Shown here piece after piece: positions 1 through 7,929 of a stretch of 64,000 nt of DNA (position 1 is the stretch's first letter; each line of letters starts with the position of its first letter). The DNA comes from Planctomycetota bacterium (lineage in GTDB: Bacteria > Planctomycetota > B15-G4 > SIAN01). A program made the translations under genes and the position numbers. Location: positions 62,001 through 126,000 of the forward strand of contig JANQQL010000010.1 of assembly GCA_028289345.1 (NCBI GenBank), written 5' to 3'. The notes beneath the pieces are model-generated. The model had not been told where the DNA came from and made no database searches. It worked only from the letters and a program-made list of their open reading frames with translations.

Positions 1-509
1 TCCGGAGAAAATCCGGGAGGTCGGTAGATAGAGAGATTGCGAGGCTCAGGCAGCGCGCGTGGGGGCATTTCCACGGTCTCGATCGTTCCGCGCAAGGACT
101 CCGCGACTTGAGCGGCAGGAGGCGCGTCGTTTCCTCGAAACGTTCGATCGGCCCATCTCCCCGGGTCCAGATTCTCCTTCGCGCGGTAGCGCAAAAAGTC
201 GTAACCGAAGGCGGCGCGCGCCAATCCCTCAATCCGCAACGTCACCGTCCATAGGTCCCCGTTCCCGACTCGCTCGAGAGCAAAACTCGAGAGGCTTCCA
301 CTAAGTCGGACCTCGTCGGCCTCTGCGGAACGGAGGACGAAGGTGAGTTCGTCTCCTTCGGCCCAGCAGTCCGCTCCCGCTTCTTGCCAAGCCTTCTCGA
401 GCGTGGCCGAGGTCCATTCACGAGCAACGATTTCGGGCTGGGGCGGCAACTCGGGAAGTGCCGGCGCCTGGGTCCAAGCGAGCCACAAGGAAACAGTCAG
501 AGCAATCAT
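1..509 (-). CDS. Putative secreted esterase, enterochelin-esterase-like (partial, C-terminus outside window)
   Basis: The gene runs off the left edge, so only the first 169 codons are visible. The start ATG at 509 follows AGGAGG at 515-520 with good spacing. A short hydrophobic N-terminus (MIALTVSLWLAWTQAPAL) looks like a signal peptide. Next comes a region of about 80 residues (LTFVLRSAEADEVRLSG, later GDLWTVTLRIEG) that resembles the immunoglobulin-like N-terminal domain of Fes and related esterases. The visible end, RNLSIYRPPGFSP, is the typical first strand of the esterase-D alpha/beta-hydrolase domain. The nucleophile and the rest of the triad lie beyond the window. Enterochelin-esterase family enzymes hydrolyse ester bonds in siderophores or carbohydrate esters; the substrate here is unknown. 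Confidence 0.72.
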   Translation of the reverse strand, partial: MIALTVSLWLAWTQAPALPELPPQPEIVAREWTSATLEKAWQEAGADCWAEGDELTFVLRSAEADEVRLSGSLSSFALERVGNGDLWTVTLRIEGLARAAFGYDFLRYRAKENLDPGRWADRTFRGNDAPPAAQVAESLRGTIETVEMPPRALPEPRNLSIYRPPGFSP

Positions 510-883
510 CGAAGCCTCCTTCGGGGATGCACGGTGAGCAAGCGCATGGGAACTCCCAAGGCGGAATTGGTACTGTCCCAACACGGAAAGGGTTCGGAGA
601 TTTCTTCGAGCCCGTCGAAAGCGATCGCCGCGAGATGGCTCAGTTCCCGGGAAGCGGTGACTTCGGCACCCGCCTTCCGACGTCGCGAGCGGATGGACGG
701 GAGAGCGGGCCCTCGCCGCGACAGGTTTGCAGGAATCGGACCAGTCGGGATTCGCCCATTGCTTGGCAAGGACACGCGACGGTGGCGGGCAGGAACGGAA
801 ACCCACCAAGATCAGAACGAGCCCCTGGGGATGCACCGAGGAAGCTCTGAGCCCTCCAAGCGTCGAGGTGAACGGCGGTCTGG
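510..883. other. Intergenic, no gene recognised
   Basis: This is the gap between two genes on the minus strand. It holds the ribosome binding site of the esterase gene at its left end. Short open frames occur on both strands but lack family resemblance, ribosome binding sites and sensible composition. I see no convincing hairpin or promoter. It probably contains the promoter of the esterase gene. Confidence 0.4.
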
Positions 884-3421
884 TTACGTCGAGGTTGGCT
901 CCGCCAGCGCGCGCTTCTTCCGGCCGGTGAACATGCTGAGCCCCACGATCCCTAGAACCACAATCAGGAACCAGCGCGTCACGTCAATGTTGGCCGGCGC
1001 CTTCCACACCACCGGCTCGTCCTCGGGGTCCACATAGACCACTTGCAGAGAATCGATCCCAATGGTGCGCCCCGTCGACTCCCCGTTTTTGCGATTCAGG
1101 ACGCGGATCTCCAATTCGTGGCGATCCAAGGGAAGTCCCTGCCGGCTCACCAGGAGCTGTTGAGTGTCCGCCTCCGCAGCGTAGCAGTCCACGGTTTGAA
1201 TCAGCTTGCCGTCCAGTCGGACTTCCGCCATGCCGAACTCGGGACCGCGCGAGCCATACAGCCGGAACGCCACCCCTTGGAACGGAATGGAGAGAACGTC
1301 CCCGGCCTTGTTGGTTCGAGTCACTCCCTTGTTCACGCACTCGGGAACAACGACTCGCTGCCATTTGCCCGCTAGATTCCAAGGCTCGCGAGCATCGTCG
1401 TAGATCTCGGTGTTCGAGAGAAGCTCCCAATCGCGTCCGCGATTGGTGGAGCGCCAAAACCCGTCGAAGTGGCCAATCAGGAAAGTCCCGTCGCTGGCGA
1501 AGTTGGGCGACACCGACAGTGAAATGGCGTTGTCGGCGGGGCTTCCGACGGGGCTCAGCCGCGCCCACGACTCCCCTCGATCGCGGGTTTCAAAGATCCC
1601 GCCCCCCATGGTCAAGACATACGCCGTTCCGTCCTGACTGTAGTCGGGAGATAAGGAGATGTTGGTGGGAAAGAACCCCTCCAAACCCTCGTTGATCGGT
1701 TTCCAGGTGTCCCCCGCATCGGTCGACTTGATCAGGCCATCCAAAAGCGAGATGGCCAGGACTTCCCGACTTTGTTCGAAATCTCTCGCGAGTACGAACG
1801 ACTGCACGTGGTCGTCCCCGGCGCGCAAGCGGGGAGAAAACGTCAAGCCACCATCCGTGGAGCGAAACAAGCTGTCGCCACTCACGAACACGGTGTTGTC
1901 CCGTGCGAACCCAGGCGACAAGTGCACCCGACGGGCCCGGTTGGCGACCTGGCACAGGGCGGTCCAGGACAACCCCGCGTCATTCGAGCGAAACACCTCT
2001 CCCGCTCCACAAACCGAGTACACGGTGCGATCGGTAGCAAACTCGGGCGAGTAAGCGATGGAGTAGATCGCCGACGGCTTGGTCGCGGCCTCCCGTTCGG
2101 TCTTGTGCTCGAAATTGACGATCTTCCAGGAACGGCCTCCGTCTTCGCTGCGACGAACTCCCAGGCCCACTCCCACCATCACCATGGAATCGGTCGAGAA
2201 CTGCGGAGAGGGAGCAATGGTGTAACAGCCGATGGCGTGAAAGTCAGTGTTGGAGAATTGCCAGCCATCCCCGCCGTCCTCGGAAAACATGCATGCCTGG
2301 CCGTAGCCGGCAGCAAACATCGTGCGGTCGTTGGTGTAGTCCGGCGAAATGGCGACCCGACGCCCCATGCGCGTCGGGTTGATATCCGACTGGACCCAGG
2401 TTTCGCCCCGATCCGAGGACCGGTAGAAGCCCTCGAAACAACCAGCGAACAAGCTGGGGTCGCGGGGATAGTTCGGGGAGAACCGCGCATCCAGGAAGTG
2501 GGTCTTGGTCTGAAACGTCATTTTGATCTGAAGCTTGGTCTTGGCCCAAGAGGCTCCATCGTCTTCCGACAGATAAACACCGGTTTCCCGACCCGCGACC
2601 AGCAAGTGGGGATGGGCCGAGCCATCGGACGCAATGTCAATCGAGTTCAGATCCAGCTCCTCGAGCCCTTCGCTCAGAGTCTCGAACGTCTTGCCCCGAT
2701 CCGTCGAACGCCGCGCTCCCGCCCCGTAGGTCGTGACCCAAAGGGTGCCGTCCCGACGATAGTTGGGAGAGAAAGCAATGTCGGTGACCATGCCCCCGAC
2801 CCGGCGCAACGCCCATTTCTGGCCGCCGTCGACCGAAATCCAAAAACAATTGGGAGCCGACCCGAAAGCAACGGTTCGGTCCTGAGAAAACTCGGGGGAG
2901 ATGGCCAACGCGGTGAGCGGCTGGTTGGCCGTCTTCAAAGGCAACAAGGTGGAGGTGGCGCCCCCATCGGTCGAAACCTGGAGCGACTTGTGGGTTCCGA
3001 GAAACATCGTTCTTGGCTGAGCTGACGCATCCCAGTCCACCGCGAGAAAACGAAGCGCACCCAGCTCGTTGACCGGCTCCCAAGTGCGGCCGCGATCGGT
3101 GGTGCGCTGCAGGCCTGCCGTTCCGGTTGCCCACGCGGTCCCTGAGGTGGCCCAGTCCGGGGAGAACTCGACGTGGTTGATCTTTCGTCCGCGCATTCCG
3201 CTCCGAGAATGCTCGAAGCTGCGACCACCGTCTCGGCTGACCAGGAACAGATTGACCGATCCCACGGAGCCAATGAACATCGTGGCATCCTCAGGATAGT
3301 CGGGGTTGACCCCGAACGCGTCGATGACGTCATGGGGGTGATGGAACGCCAGAGCCGGCGCCGTCAGAGACCCGGCCAGAATCACCGCGCAAATCGACCG
3401 CAAGCTCGAAGCCATTTCCAT
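884..3421 (-). CDS. Secreted Asp-box (BNR/sortilin-like) beta-propeller protein with C-terminal membrane anchor
   Basis: The 845-residue protein starts MEMASSLRSICAVILAGS, a signal peptide ending near ALAF. About twelve repeats follow, each pairing an SPxF/Y...DRT strand with an Asp-box such as SxDxGxTW (for example STDRGKTF, SSDRGETW, STNRGRDW). This is the hallmark of sortilin/YCF48-type propellers. Residues of about 680-800 form a beta-rich domain (AEVRLDGKLIQTVD, later IGIDSLQVVYVDPED) like those found in carbohydrate-binding modules. The end is a hydrophobic helix (WFLIVVLGIVGLSMF) and a basic tail, suggesting anchoring. It is probably a cell-surface or periplasmic protein of unknown ligand. 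The frame stays open far upstream of the signal peptide, but that extension has no coding character, so I place the start at the signal peptide; ATG 3415 is equally possible. Confidence 0.82.
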   Translation of the reverse strand: MEMASSLRSICAVILAGSLTAPALAFHHPHDVIDAFGVNPDYPEDATMFIGSVGSVNLFLVSRDGGRSFEHSRSGMRGRKINHVEFSPDWATSGTAWATGTAGLQRTTDRGRTWEPVNELGALRFLAVDWDASAQPRTMFLGTHKSLQVSTDGGATSTLLPLKTANQPLTALAISPEFSQDRTVAFGSAPNCFWISVDGGQKWALRRVGGMVTDIAFSPNYRRDGTLWVTTYGAGARRSTDRGKTFETLSEGLEELDLNSIDIASDGSAHPHLLVAGRETGVYLSEDDGASWAKTKLQIKMTFQTKTHFLDARFSPNYPRDPSLFAGCFEGFYRSSDRGETWVQSDINPTRMGRRVAISPDYTNDRTMFAAGYGQACMFSEDGGDGWQFSNTDFHAIGCYTIAPSPQFSTDSMVMVGVGLGVRRSEDGGRSWKIVNFEHKTEREAATKPSAIYSIAYSPEFATDRTVYSVCGAGEVFRSNDAGLSWTALCQVANRARRVHLSPGFARDNTVFVSGDSLFRSTDGGLTFSPRLRAGDDHVQSFVLARDFEQSREVLAISLLDGLIKSTDAGDTWKPINEGLEGFFPTNISLSPDYSQDGTAYVLTMGGGIFETRDRGESWARLSPVGSPADNAISLSVSPNFASDGTFLIGHFDGFWRSTNRGRDWELLSNTEIYDDAREPWNLAGKWQRVVVPECVNKGVTRTNKAGDVLSIPFQGVAFRLYGSRGPEFGMAEVRLDGKLIQTVDCYAAEADTQQLLVSRQGLPLDRHELEIRVLNRKNGESTGRTIGIDSLQVVYVDPEDEPVVWKAPANIDVTRWFLIVVLGIVGLSMFTGRKKRALAEPTST

Positions 3422-3853
3422 AGAAGTGCGAAATCCAGACAGAGGGGAAAACACGACGGGAATCGACCCGGAGAGGTTACCCACGTTAGCCCGACTTTGA
3501 ATCTCCGCTACGGGCGAAAAGCACGCCCGACTCCCCGAGCCCGTCCCGGGCCAACCTCCCCGCTCGGGTCGCGGACATCGGGCAAGCAAGCCCGTGAGAG
3601 TCGGTGGCCCATCGAGCGGTTTTCCATTGCGGCGCCAGACGCAGGCATTCGCCCGTGGAGTCTGGTCCTGTTCGGCGAACTCAAAAAGTCCGCGGCAGAA
3701 AAACAAGGCCCGAGGTCGGAGGAGTCCCTGCACCGAGATCTCCGAGACCGCTCGCTTCCTCGAGCCGTCGCGAGAGTGAGCCAAAGTTTTTTCTGCGGAG
3801 GACTTGCGACGGTCTTCACCGCACCGCTCCGTGACGATACGTTGAGGAAGAAG
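3422..3853. other. Divergent intergenic region
   Basis: This region lies between the divergent propeller and sulfatase-like genes and should contain both promoters, none of which I can read with confidence. It includes a small hairpin (CGGGCG at 3511-3516 with CGCCCG at 3524-3529) and a diverged copy of the dispersed palindromic repeat at about 3582-3700. Open frames here are high-GC shadows without ribosome binding sites. Confidence 0.45.
3582..3700 (-). repeat. Diverged copy of the dispersed palindromic repeat
   Basis: Read on the minus strand, this stretch ends in GGCTTGCTTGCC preceded by GAAAACCGCTCGATGGG and contains CACGGGCGAATG. The same order of blocks occurs in the long copies at 18246-18399 and 55262-55429 (CGCGGGCGAATC, GAAAAGATCCGATCGGG, GGCTTG). 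The left half is poorly conserved, so it looks like a decayed or truncated copy. Confidence 0.5.
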
Positions 3854-5344
3854 ATGGCCAACACGGAACGGAGCGGAAGTCCCATGCAAGAGCGCGCGTT
3901 GGCCCATGGAGTGGCGCCGGCGCGTTGGCTCACCCTTTCCTGCCTGACCCTCGCCGCGTGCCAGGAGCCTCAGGGCTCCGACGAGGCGTCGTCTCTTCCG
4001 AACGTTTTTCTGATCACCGTCGACACCCTGCGCGCCGACCATCTTGGCTGTTACGGCTACCCGCGAGACACGTCCCCCACCCTGGACCTGCTGGCTCAGC
4101 GCTCGGTCCGCTTCGACCAGGCCATGGTGCAGTGGCCGAAAACCGGGCCGAGTCTTTGTTCGATGTTGAGCAGTACCTACGGACACACCAGTGGCGTCCT
4201 GCGTTTCACTGGAAAGCGACCGGTGCCCCAAACCATGGAGATGCTGCCGGAGATTCTCCATGACGCCGGCTACCAAACCTTCGGCGTCGTGACCAACCCG
4301 AGCGTCGCCAGCTCGCTCCACTTCGACCAAGGATTCGACGTCTACGACGAGAACTACGGATCTTACTTCGATCTCGCCAAGCACACTTCGCGTGCGAGCA
4401 TCGAAGCACTCGAAAATCGAGACCCCACCAAACCCTTCTTTCTCTGGGTCCACTACCTGGATCCCCATGGCAAGTATCAACCGCCGAATCGTTGGTTGGA
4501 GCCCTTTGTCGGAGACGAGCTCTACAAAGCGGACTCCCGACCATCGGTTCCGCTCAGCCCCTTCGTGCGCGGAGAGACGAAGCATCCCCGGTCCCCGATC
4601 GGTGAGATCGGTCACCGCAGCTACCTCCCCGATCTCATTCACGTGCGCGACTACGTCGCCCGGTACGATGGAGAGATTCGCTACTTGGACGATTGGATCG
4701 GCTACTTGTTCGAGTGGATCCAGGGTCAGGGGCTGCTCGAAGATTCGATCGTGATCTTCACCGCAGATCACGGCGAGAGCCTCGGGGATCACAACTACTA
4801 CTTCAACCACGGACGCTTCCCCTACGACGCCTGCACTCGCGTTCCGTTGCTCTTGTATCACCCAGAACTGCCGGCGCGAGTCGTGGAGGAACCGGTGGCA
4901 TTGCTGGACCTGGCTCCGACGCTCGTAGACATGCTGGGTCTTGCTCCCGGCTGGCAATTCGAGGGGCAAAGCCTGGCGGGTGCTTTGCGAGATCCGGGCC
5001 GGCACGCCATCGACCGACCCGTCTTCACCGGCTCCAGCCCCATCGAGCGCTTCACCGTCGCCGTCCGCCAAGGCCGCTACAAACTGATCAAGATCTCGGA
5101 CCCGGAACTCGCGGAGATCCTCACCAACGAACCCTACGAACTGTACGACATCGAAGCGGACCCGGCGGAAACCGTGAACCTGTTTCGTCAGCTTCCCGAG
5201 GTTGCTCGCCACCTCCAAGCCCTCCTCGACCCCTTCGTCGACAAGGCCTACGCCACCGTCCCCTTCCCCGCCGACTCCGAAGCCGAGCTCAGCCAGGAAG
5301 AGATGCAAAGACTCACCGAACTCGGTTACGTCGACGGGGACTGA
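3854..5344 (+). CDS. Sulfatase/alkaline-phosphatase superfamily lipoprotein
   Basis: The 496-residue protein begins with a lipoprotein signal (LSCLTLAAC, Cys36), so it should be lipid-anchored outside the inner membrane. The sulfatase-type metal site is clear: LITVDTLRADHLGCYGY near the N-terminus and IFTADHGESLGDH in the middle, with HYLDPHGKY between. The C-terminus has the family ending LGYVDGD. The position of the formylglycine motif (C/S-x-P-x-R) reads TGPSL, with Thr in place of Cys/Ser and Leu in place of Arg, so formylglycine formation is not expected. Thr nucleophiles occur in LtaS-like phosphotransferases of the same fold. ATG 3854 follows GAGGAAG; ATG 3884 would give a more usual lipoprotein signal length and is a real alternative. 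Confidence 0.85.
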   Translation: MANTERSGSPMQERALAHGVAPARWLTLSCLTLAACQEPQGSDEASSLPNVFLITVDTLRADHLGCYGYPRDTSPTLDLLAQRSVRFDQAMVQWPKTGPSLCSMLSSTYGHTSGVLRFTGKRPVPQTMEMLPEILHDAGYQTFGVVTNPSVASSLHFDQGFDVYDENYGSYFDLAKHTSRASIEALENRDPTKPFFLWVHYLDPHGKYQPPNRWLEPFVGDELYKADSRPSVPLSPFVRGETKHPRSPIGEIGHRSYLPDLIHVRDYVARYDGEIRYLDDWIGYLFEWIQGQGLLEDSIVIFTADHGESLGDHNYYFNHGRFPYDACTRVPLLLYHPELPARVVEEPVALLDLAPTLVDMLGLAPGWQFEGQSLAGALRDPGRHAIDRPVFTGSSPIERFTVAVRQGRYKLIKISDPELAEILTNEPYELYDIEADPAETVNLFRQLPEVARHLQALLDPFVDKAYATVPFPADSEAELSQEEMQRLTELGYVDGD

Positions 5345-5524
5345 ACGGTTCGTCGTCCGGGTCTCGGTCGATCGCAACGTCGGGGCTTCCCCGGCGGCCA
5401 AGTCTCGATTCTTCTCCAAGATTTCAATTCCCTGAATGGTCCCTTCATCAAAGAGGAGGAAGATTGCGTTGCGGAAGGCTTCCATGGCCGGCCGTTCAAT
5501 CCTTGTCGCAGCTTGGAGTCCTCG

Positions 5525-5947
5525 ATGCATCGTGTGCCCACAGACACCTGCAGCAGGTGTGCGGAAGAAATCGGATCCACGGAGCCGTTCGTGCGGTCGC
5601 AGTACGGACGACAGGAGTGGTGCCTTCCCTGTTGGACTTTCGGACTCCAACGAAGCCACTGGGACCGACCAGAGTTCGTCAACGTGGTTCGAATCCAGGT
5701 CCCATTGACGGCGGGGAAGAAGCGCACCTATTCCATCCGTCACTATTCTCACCTCGGAATCCTTGTCGCCTTCCACCACGCTCGTGTGGCTCAGACCCTC
5801 GTCATCGAACCGTGGATGCGTCCCTCCTTCGCGGTGCACCGACTGATCGAGCGATTGCGCAAAGAAGACCGGGAGCTGACCACTGCCGCCACCTCGAAGA
5901 GTCCCCTGCCTCTACCCCACGCTGGTGTTCCCGCTCGCTCTGGTTGA
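5525..5947 (+). CDS. Small putative zinc-ribbon protein, unknown function
   Basis: The 140-residue product carries two CxxC pairs (CSRC and CLPC, 27 residues apart) close to its N-terminus, which could bind one zinc ion. The remainder (RIQVPLTAGKKRTYSIRHYSHLG and a basic amphipathic stretch ending RLRKEDREL) has protein-like composition. ATG 5525 follows GGAG at 5515-5518. It lies 180 bp downstream of the sulfatase-like gene on the same strand. I do not recognise a family. The minus strand is also open here, so the coding call rests on the paired cysteines, the ribosome binding site and composition. Confidence 0.5.
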   Translation: MHRVPTDTCSRCAEEIGSTEPFVRSQYGRQEWCLPCWTFGLQRSHWDRPEFVNVVRIQVPLTAGKKRTYSIRHYSHLGILVAFHHARVAQTLVIEPWMRPSFAVHRLIERLRKEDRELTTAATSKSPLPLPHAGVPARSG

Positions 5948-6051
5948 TCATGGGACGCCTCCCACTCGGTCGACTTTTGACCTGCGGGCTTTGAGCCTGG
6001 ATACTTTCGCTCGCAAATTTCGCGGAGCGAGAAGAGAAAGGCCTGGCTCCC

Positions 6052-7830
6052 GTGTCGCACCCTCCGACTCGTCCTCGCTTGCTCGCGATCCTCGCGGTGC
6101 TCTTTGCAGCGACGTGCCTGACCTACGCGCCCGTCCGTGACCACGAGTTCGTCAATTTCGACAGCAACGTTTACCTCTACGAAAACCCCGTCGTTCGCGA
6201 GGGCGTGACCTGGGCCGGAGTTCGGTGGGCTTTCACCACGACGGAAACCGCGAATTGGCACCCGGTGACCTGGCTCTCTCTGATGCTCGACGTCCAGCTC
6301 TTCGGACTCGACCCGGGAGCCCATCACCTTTCCAGTGTTTTCCTGCATGCCATGAATGGCGTGCTCTTGATGCTGTTGGTTTTCTGGACCACGGGATCTC
6401 TTTGGAGCGCAGGGTTGGTGGCTGGCTGGTTCGCCCTGCATCCCCAGCACGTGGAATGCGTGGCTTGGGCGGCGCAGCGCAAGGACGTACTCAGCACCTT
6501 CTTCCTACTCCTTACATTTTGGGGGCACGTCTGGTACTCCAAAACCCCCTCCCGAACCCGCCAATCCGCCACGCTGGTGGTCTTCGCATTGGGATTGCTG
6601 GCCAAGCCAATGCTGGTCACCGTACCGCTCCTGCTGCTGTTGTTCGATCACTGGCCCCTGGCGCGCCATCGCCAACAATCGTGGCGATCCTTGATCCGGG
6701 AGAAGCTTCCGTTCCTCGTGCTTGCGATCGCGTGCAGCGCCACCACCTTGTTCGCCCAGTCCCGAGAGGGGGCAGTGGGCGGACTCGAGTCCTACGCACT
6801 GACTCAACGGCTCGCCAACGCCGCGACATCGGCAATGATCTATCTGATCCAAACCCTCTGGCCGACTTCCTTGTGCGTCTTCTATCCCTACCCGAAACAG
6901 GTTCCCTTGGAGCATTGGCTTCCTGCAACGGTGGCACTCTTGGTCTTGACCGCACTCGCCTGGCGCAGCCGTAGGAAACTGCCCTTCGTGGCCACGGGAT
7001 GGACGTGGTTCTTGGTGTCCCTGGTCCCGGTCATCGGATTGATCCAAGTGGGCCGGCAAAGCAGGGCGGATCGCTACACCTATCTCCCTCACATTGGGCT
7101 GTTCCTCGCCATCGCTTGGGGATGTCGAGCGCTCGCCCGTCGGGGACCCGGCTGGAAGAACGCCATGATCGGAGTCGGAATCGCCTCGTGCCTGGTCCTT
7201 CCCGGATTCACCCGTCAGCAGCTTTCCACGTGGCGGAACAGCGAAACGCTCTACCAACACGCGCTCAAAGTGACGAAGGACAACCCGGCCATGGAGTTCA
7301 ATCTTGGGGTCGCCTTCGTCGAGAAGGGTGACTACGAGAACGCGCTCGGGCAGATCGAGCGCGTGGTCGCGCTCGACCCAGCCTATCCCCGCGGACACTT
7401 CACTCGCGGCGTCATCCTGTCTCGACTTGGCAGGCAAGAAGAGGCCGCGGAAGCGTTTCGTGCAGCCATCGCGGTAGAACCCAACGACATGGATTCTCAA
7501 AGCAACCTCGCCGCTCAGTACTTTCGACGATCGGCATACAAGCTCGCCAGGACTCACTTTGCCGAAGTTGCTCGGCGCCAACCGCAGAATCTTCAGGCGC
7601 GTGGAAACCTCATCGCGACGCTGATTCGCATGCAGGACTGGGAAACAGCACTTCCCCTGGCGCGAGAAACCGCGCGACAAGCTCCCCACGACCCACGGAC
7701 GCAGACCCACCTAGCCGAGGTTCTCTTGGGACTCGAACAATTCGCCGAAGCCCGCAGAATCTTGCAAGAAGTGATCGTGCGACACCCTGGCCACTCCGAG
7801 GCCCGGGAGCTGCTTGACCGAGTCCCGTAG
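6052..7830 (+). CDS. TMTC-like polytopic membrane protein with C-terminal TPR repeats
   Basis: This 592-residue protein has about ten hydrophobic helices in its first 400 residues, then TPR repeats (MEFNLGVAFVEKGDYENALGQ and similar) to the end. The N-terminal loop FVNFDSNVYLYENPVV and the following NWHPVTWLSLMLD, ALHPQHVECVAWAAQRKD are typical of the TMTC/GT-C-like family common in Planctomycetota and related bacteria. Eukaryotic TMTC proteins are O-mannosyltransferases; activity of the bacterial relatives is largely unproven, so a role in protein or envelope glycosylation is an inference. The start is GTG 6052, behind GAGAAAGG; no ATG with a better site precedes the first helix. Confidence 0.82.
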   Translation: MSHPPTRPRLLAILAVLFAATCLTYAPVRDHEFVNFDSNVYLYENPVVREGVTWAGVRWAFTTTETANWHPVTWLSLMLDVQLFGLDPGAHHLSSVFLHAMNGVLLMLLVFWTTGSLWSAGLVAGWFALHPQHVECVAWAAQRKDVLSTFFLLLTFWGHVWYSKTPSRTRQSATLVVFALGLLAKPMLVTVPLLLLLFDHWPLARHRQQSWRSLIREKLPFLVLAIACSATTLFAQSREGAVGGLESYALTQRLANAATSAMIYLIQTLWPTSLCVFYPYPKQVPLEHWLPATVALLVLTALAWRSRRKLPFVATGWTWFLVSLVPVIGLIQVGRQSRADRYTYLPHIGLFLAIAWGCRALARRGPGWKNAMIGVGIASCLVLPGFTRQQLSTWRNSETLYQHALKVTKDNPAMEFNLGVAFVEKGDYENALGQIERVVALDPAYPRGHFTRGVILSRLGRQEEAAEAFRAAIAVEPNDMDSQSNLAAQYFRRSAYKLARTHFAEVARRQPQNLQARGNLIATLIRMQDWETALPLARETARQAPHDPRTQTHLAEVLLGLEQFAEARRILQEVIVRHPGHSEARELLDRVP

Positions 7831-7929
7831 CGCCATGCGCAGCCAGTTTCCGCAATTCCTGAACCCGCTTCCGGCTCCCCTCGTAATACGGCTTGACCGA
7901 CGAGCCCCCAAACCAAGAGGGATGCGTTC

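Noticed and set aside
506..775. Minus-strand open frame of 89 codons between the first two genes
   Set aside because: No ribosome binding site, no family resemblance, and its end overlaps the well-supported esterase start.
3173..3853. Upstream extension of the sulfatase-like gene
   Set aside because: It would place 227 arginine-rich residues before a clear lipoprotein signal and overlap the divergent gene.
5326..5727. Minus-strand frames opposite the small zinc-ribbon gene
   Set aside because: A stretch such as MEAFRNAIFLLFDEG looks protein-like, but the frames run antisense through the sulfatase gene end and lack a start signal. The plus-strand frame with paired cysteines is better supported.
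3422..5839. Minus-strand open frame extending the Asp-box propeller gene far upstream (1651 codons in total)
   Set aside because: The signal peptide lies at 3421, the upstream part is antisense to a clear sulfatase-like gene, and its composition is not protein-like. High GC keeps such frames open by chance.
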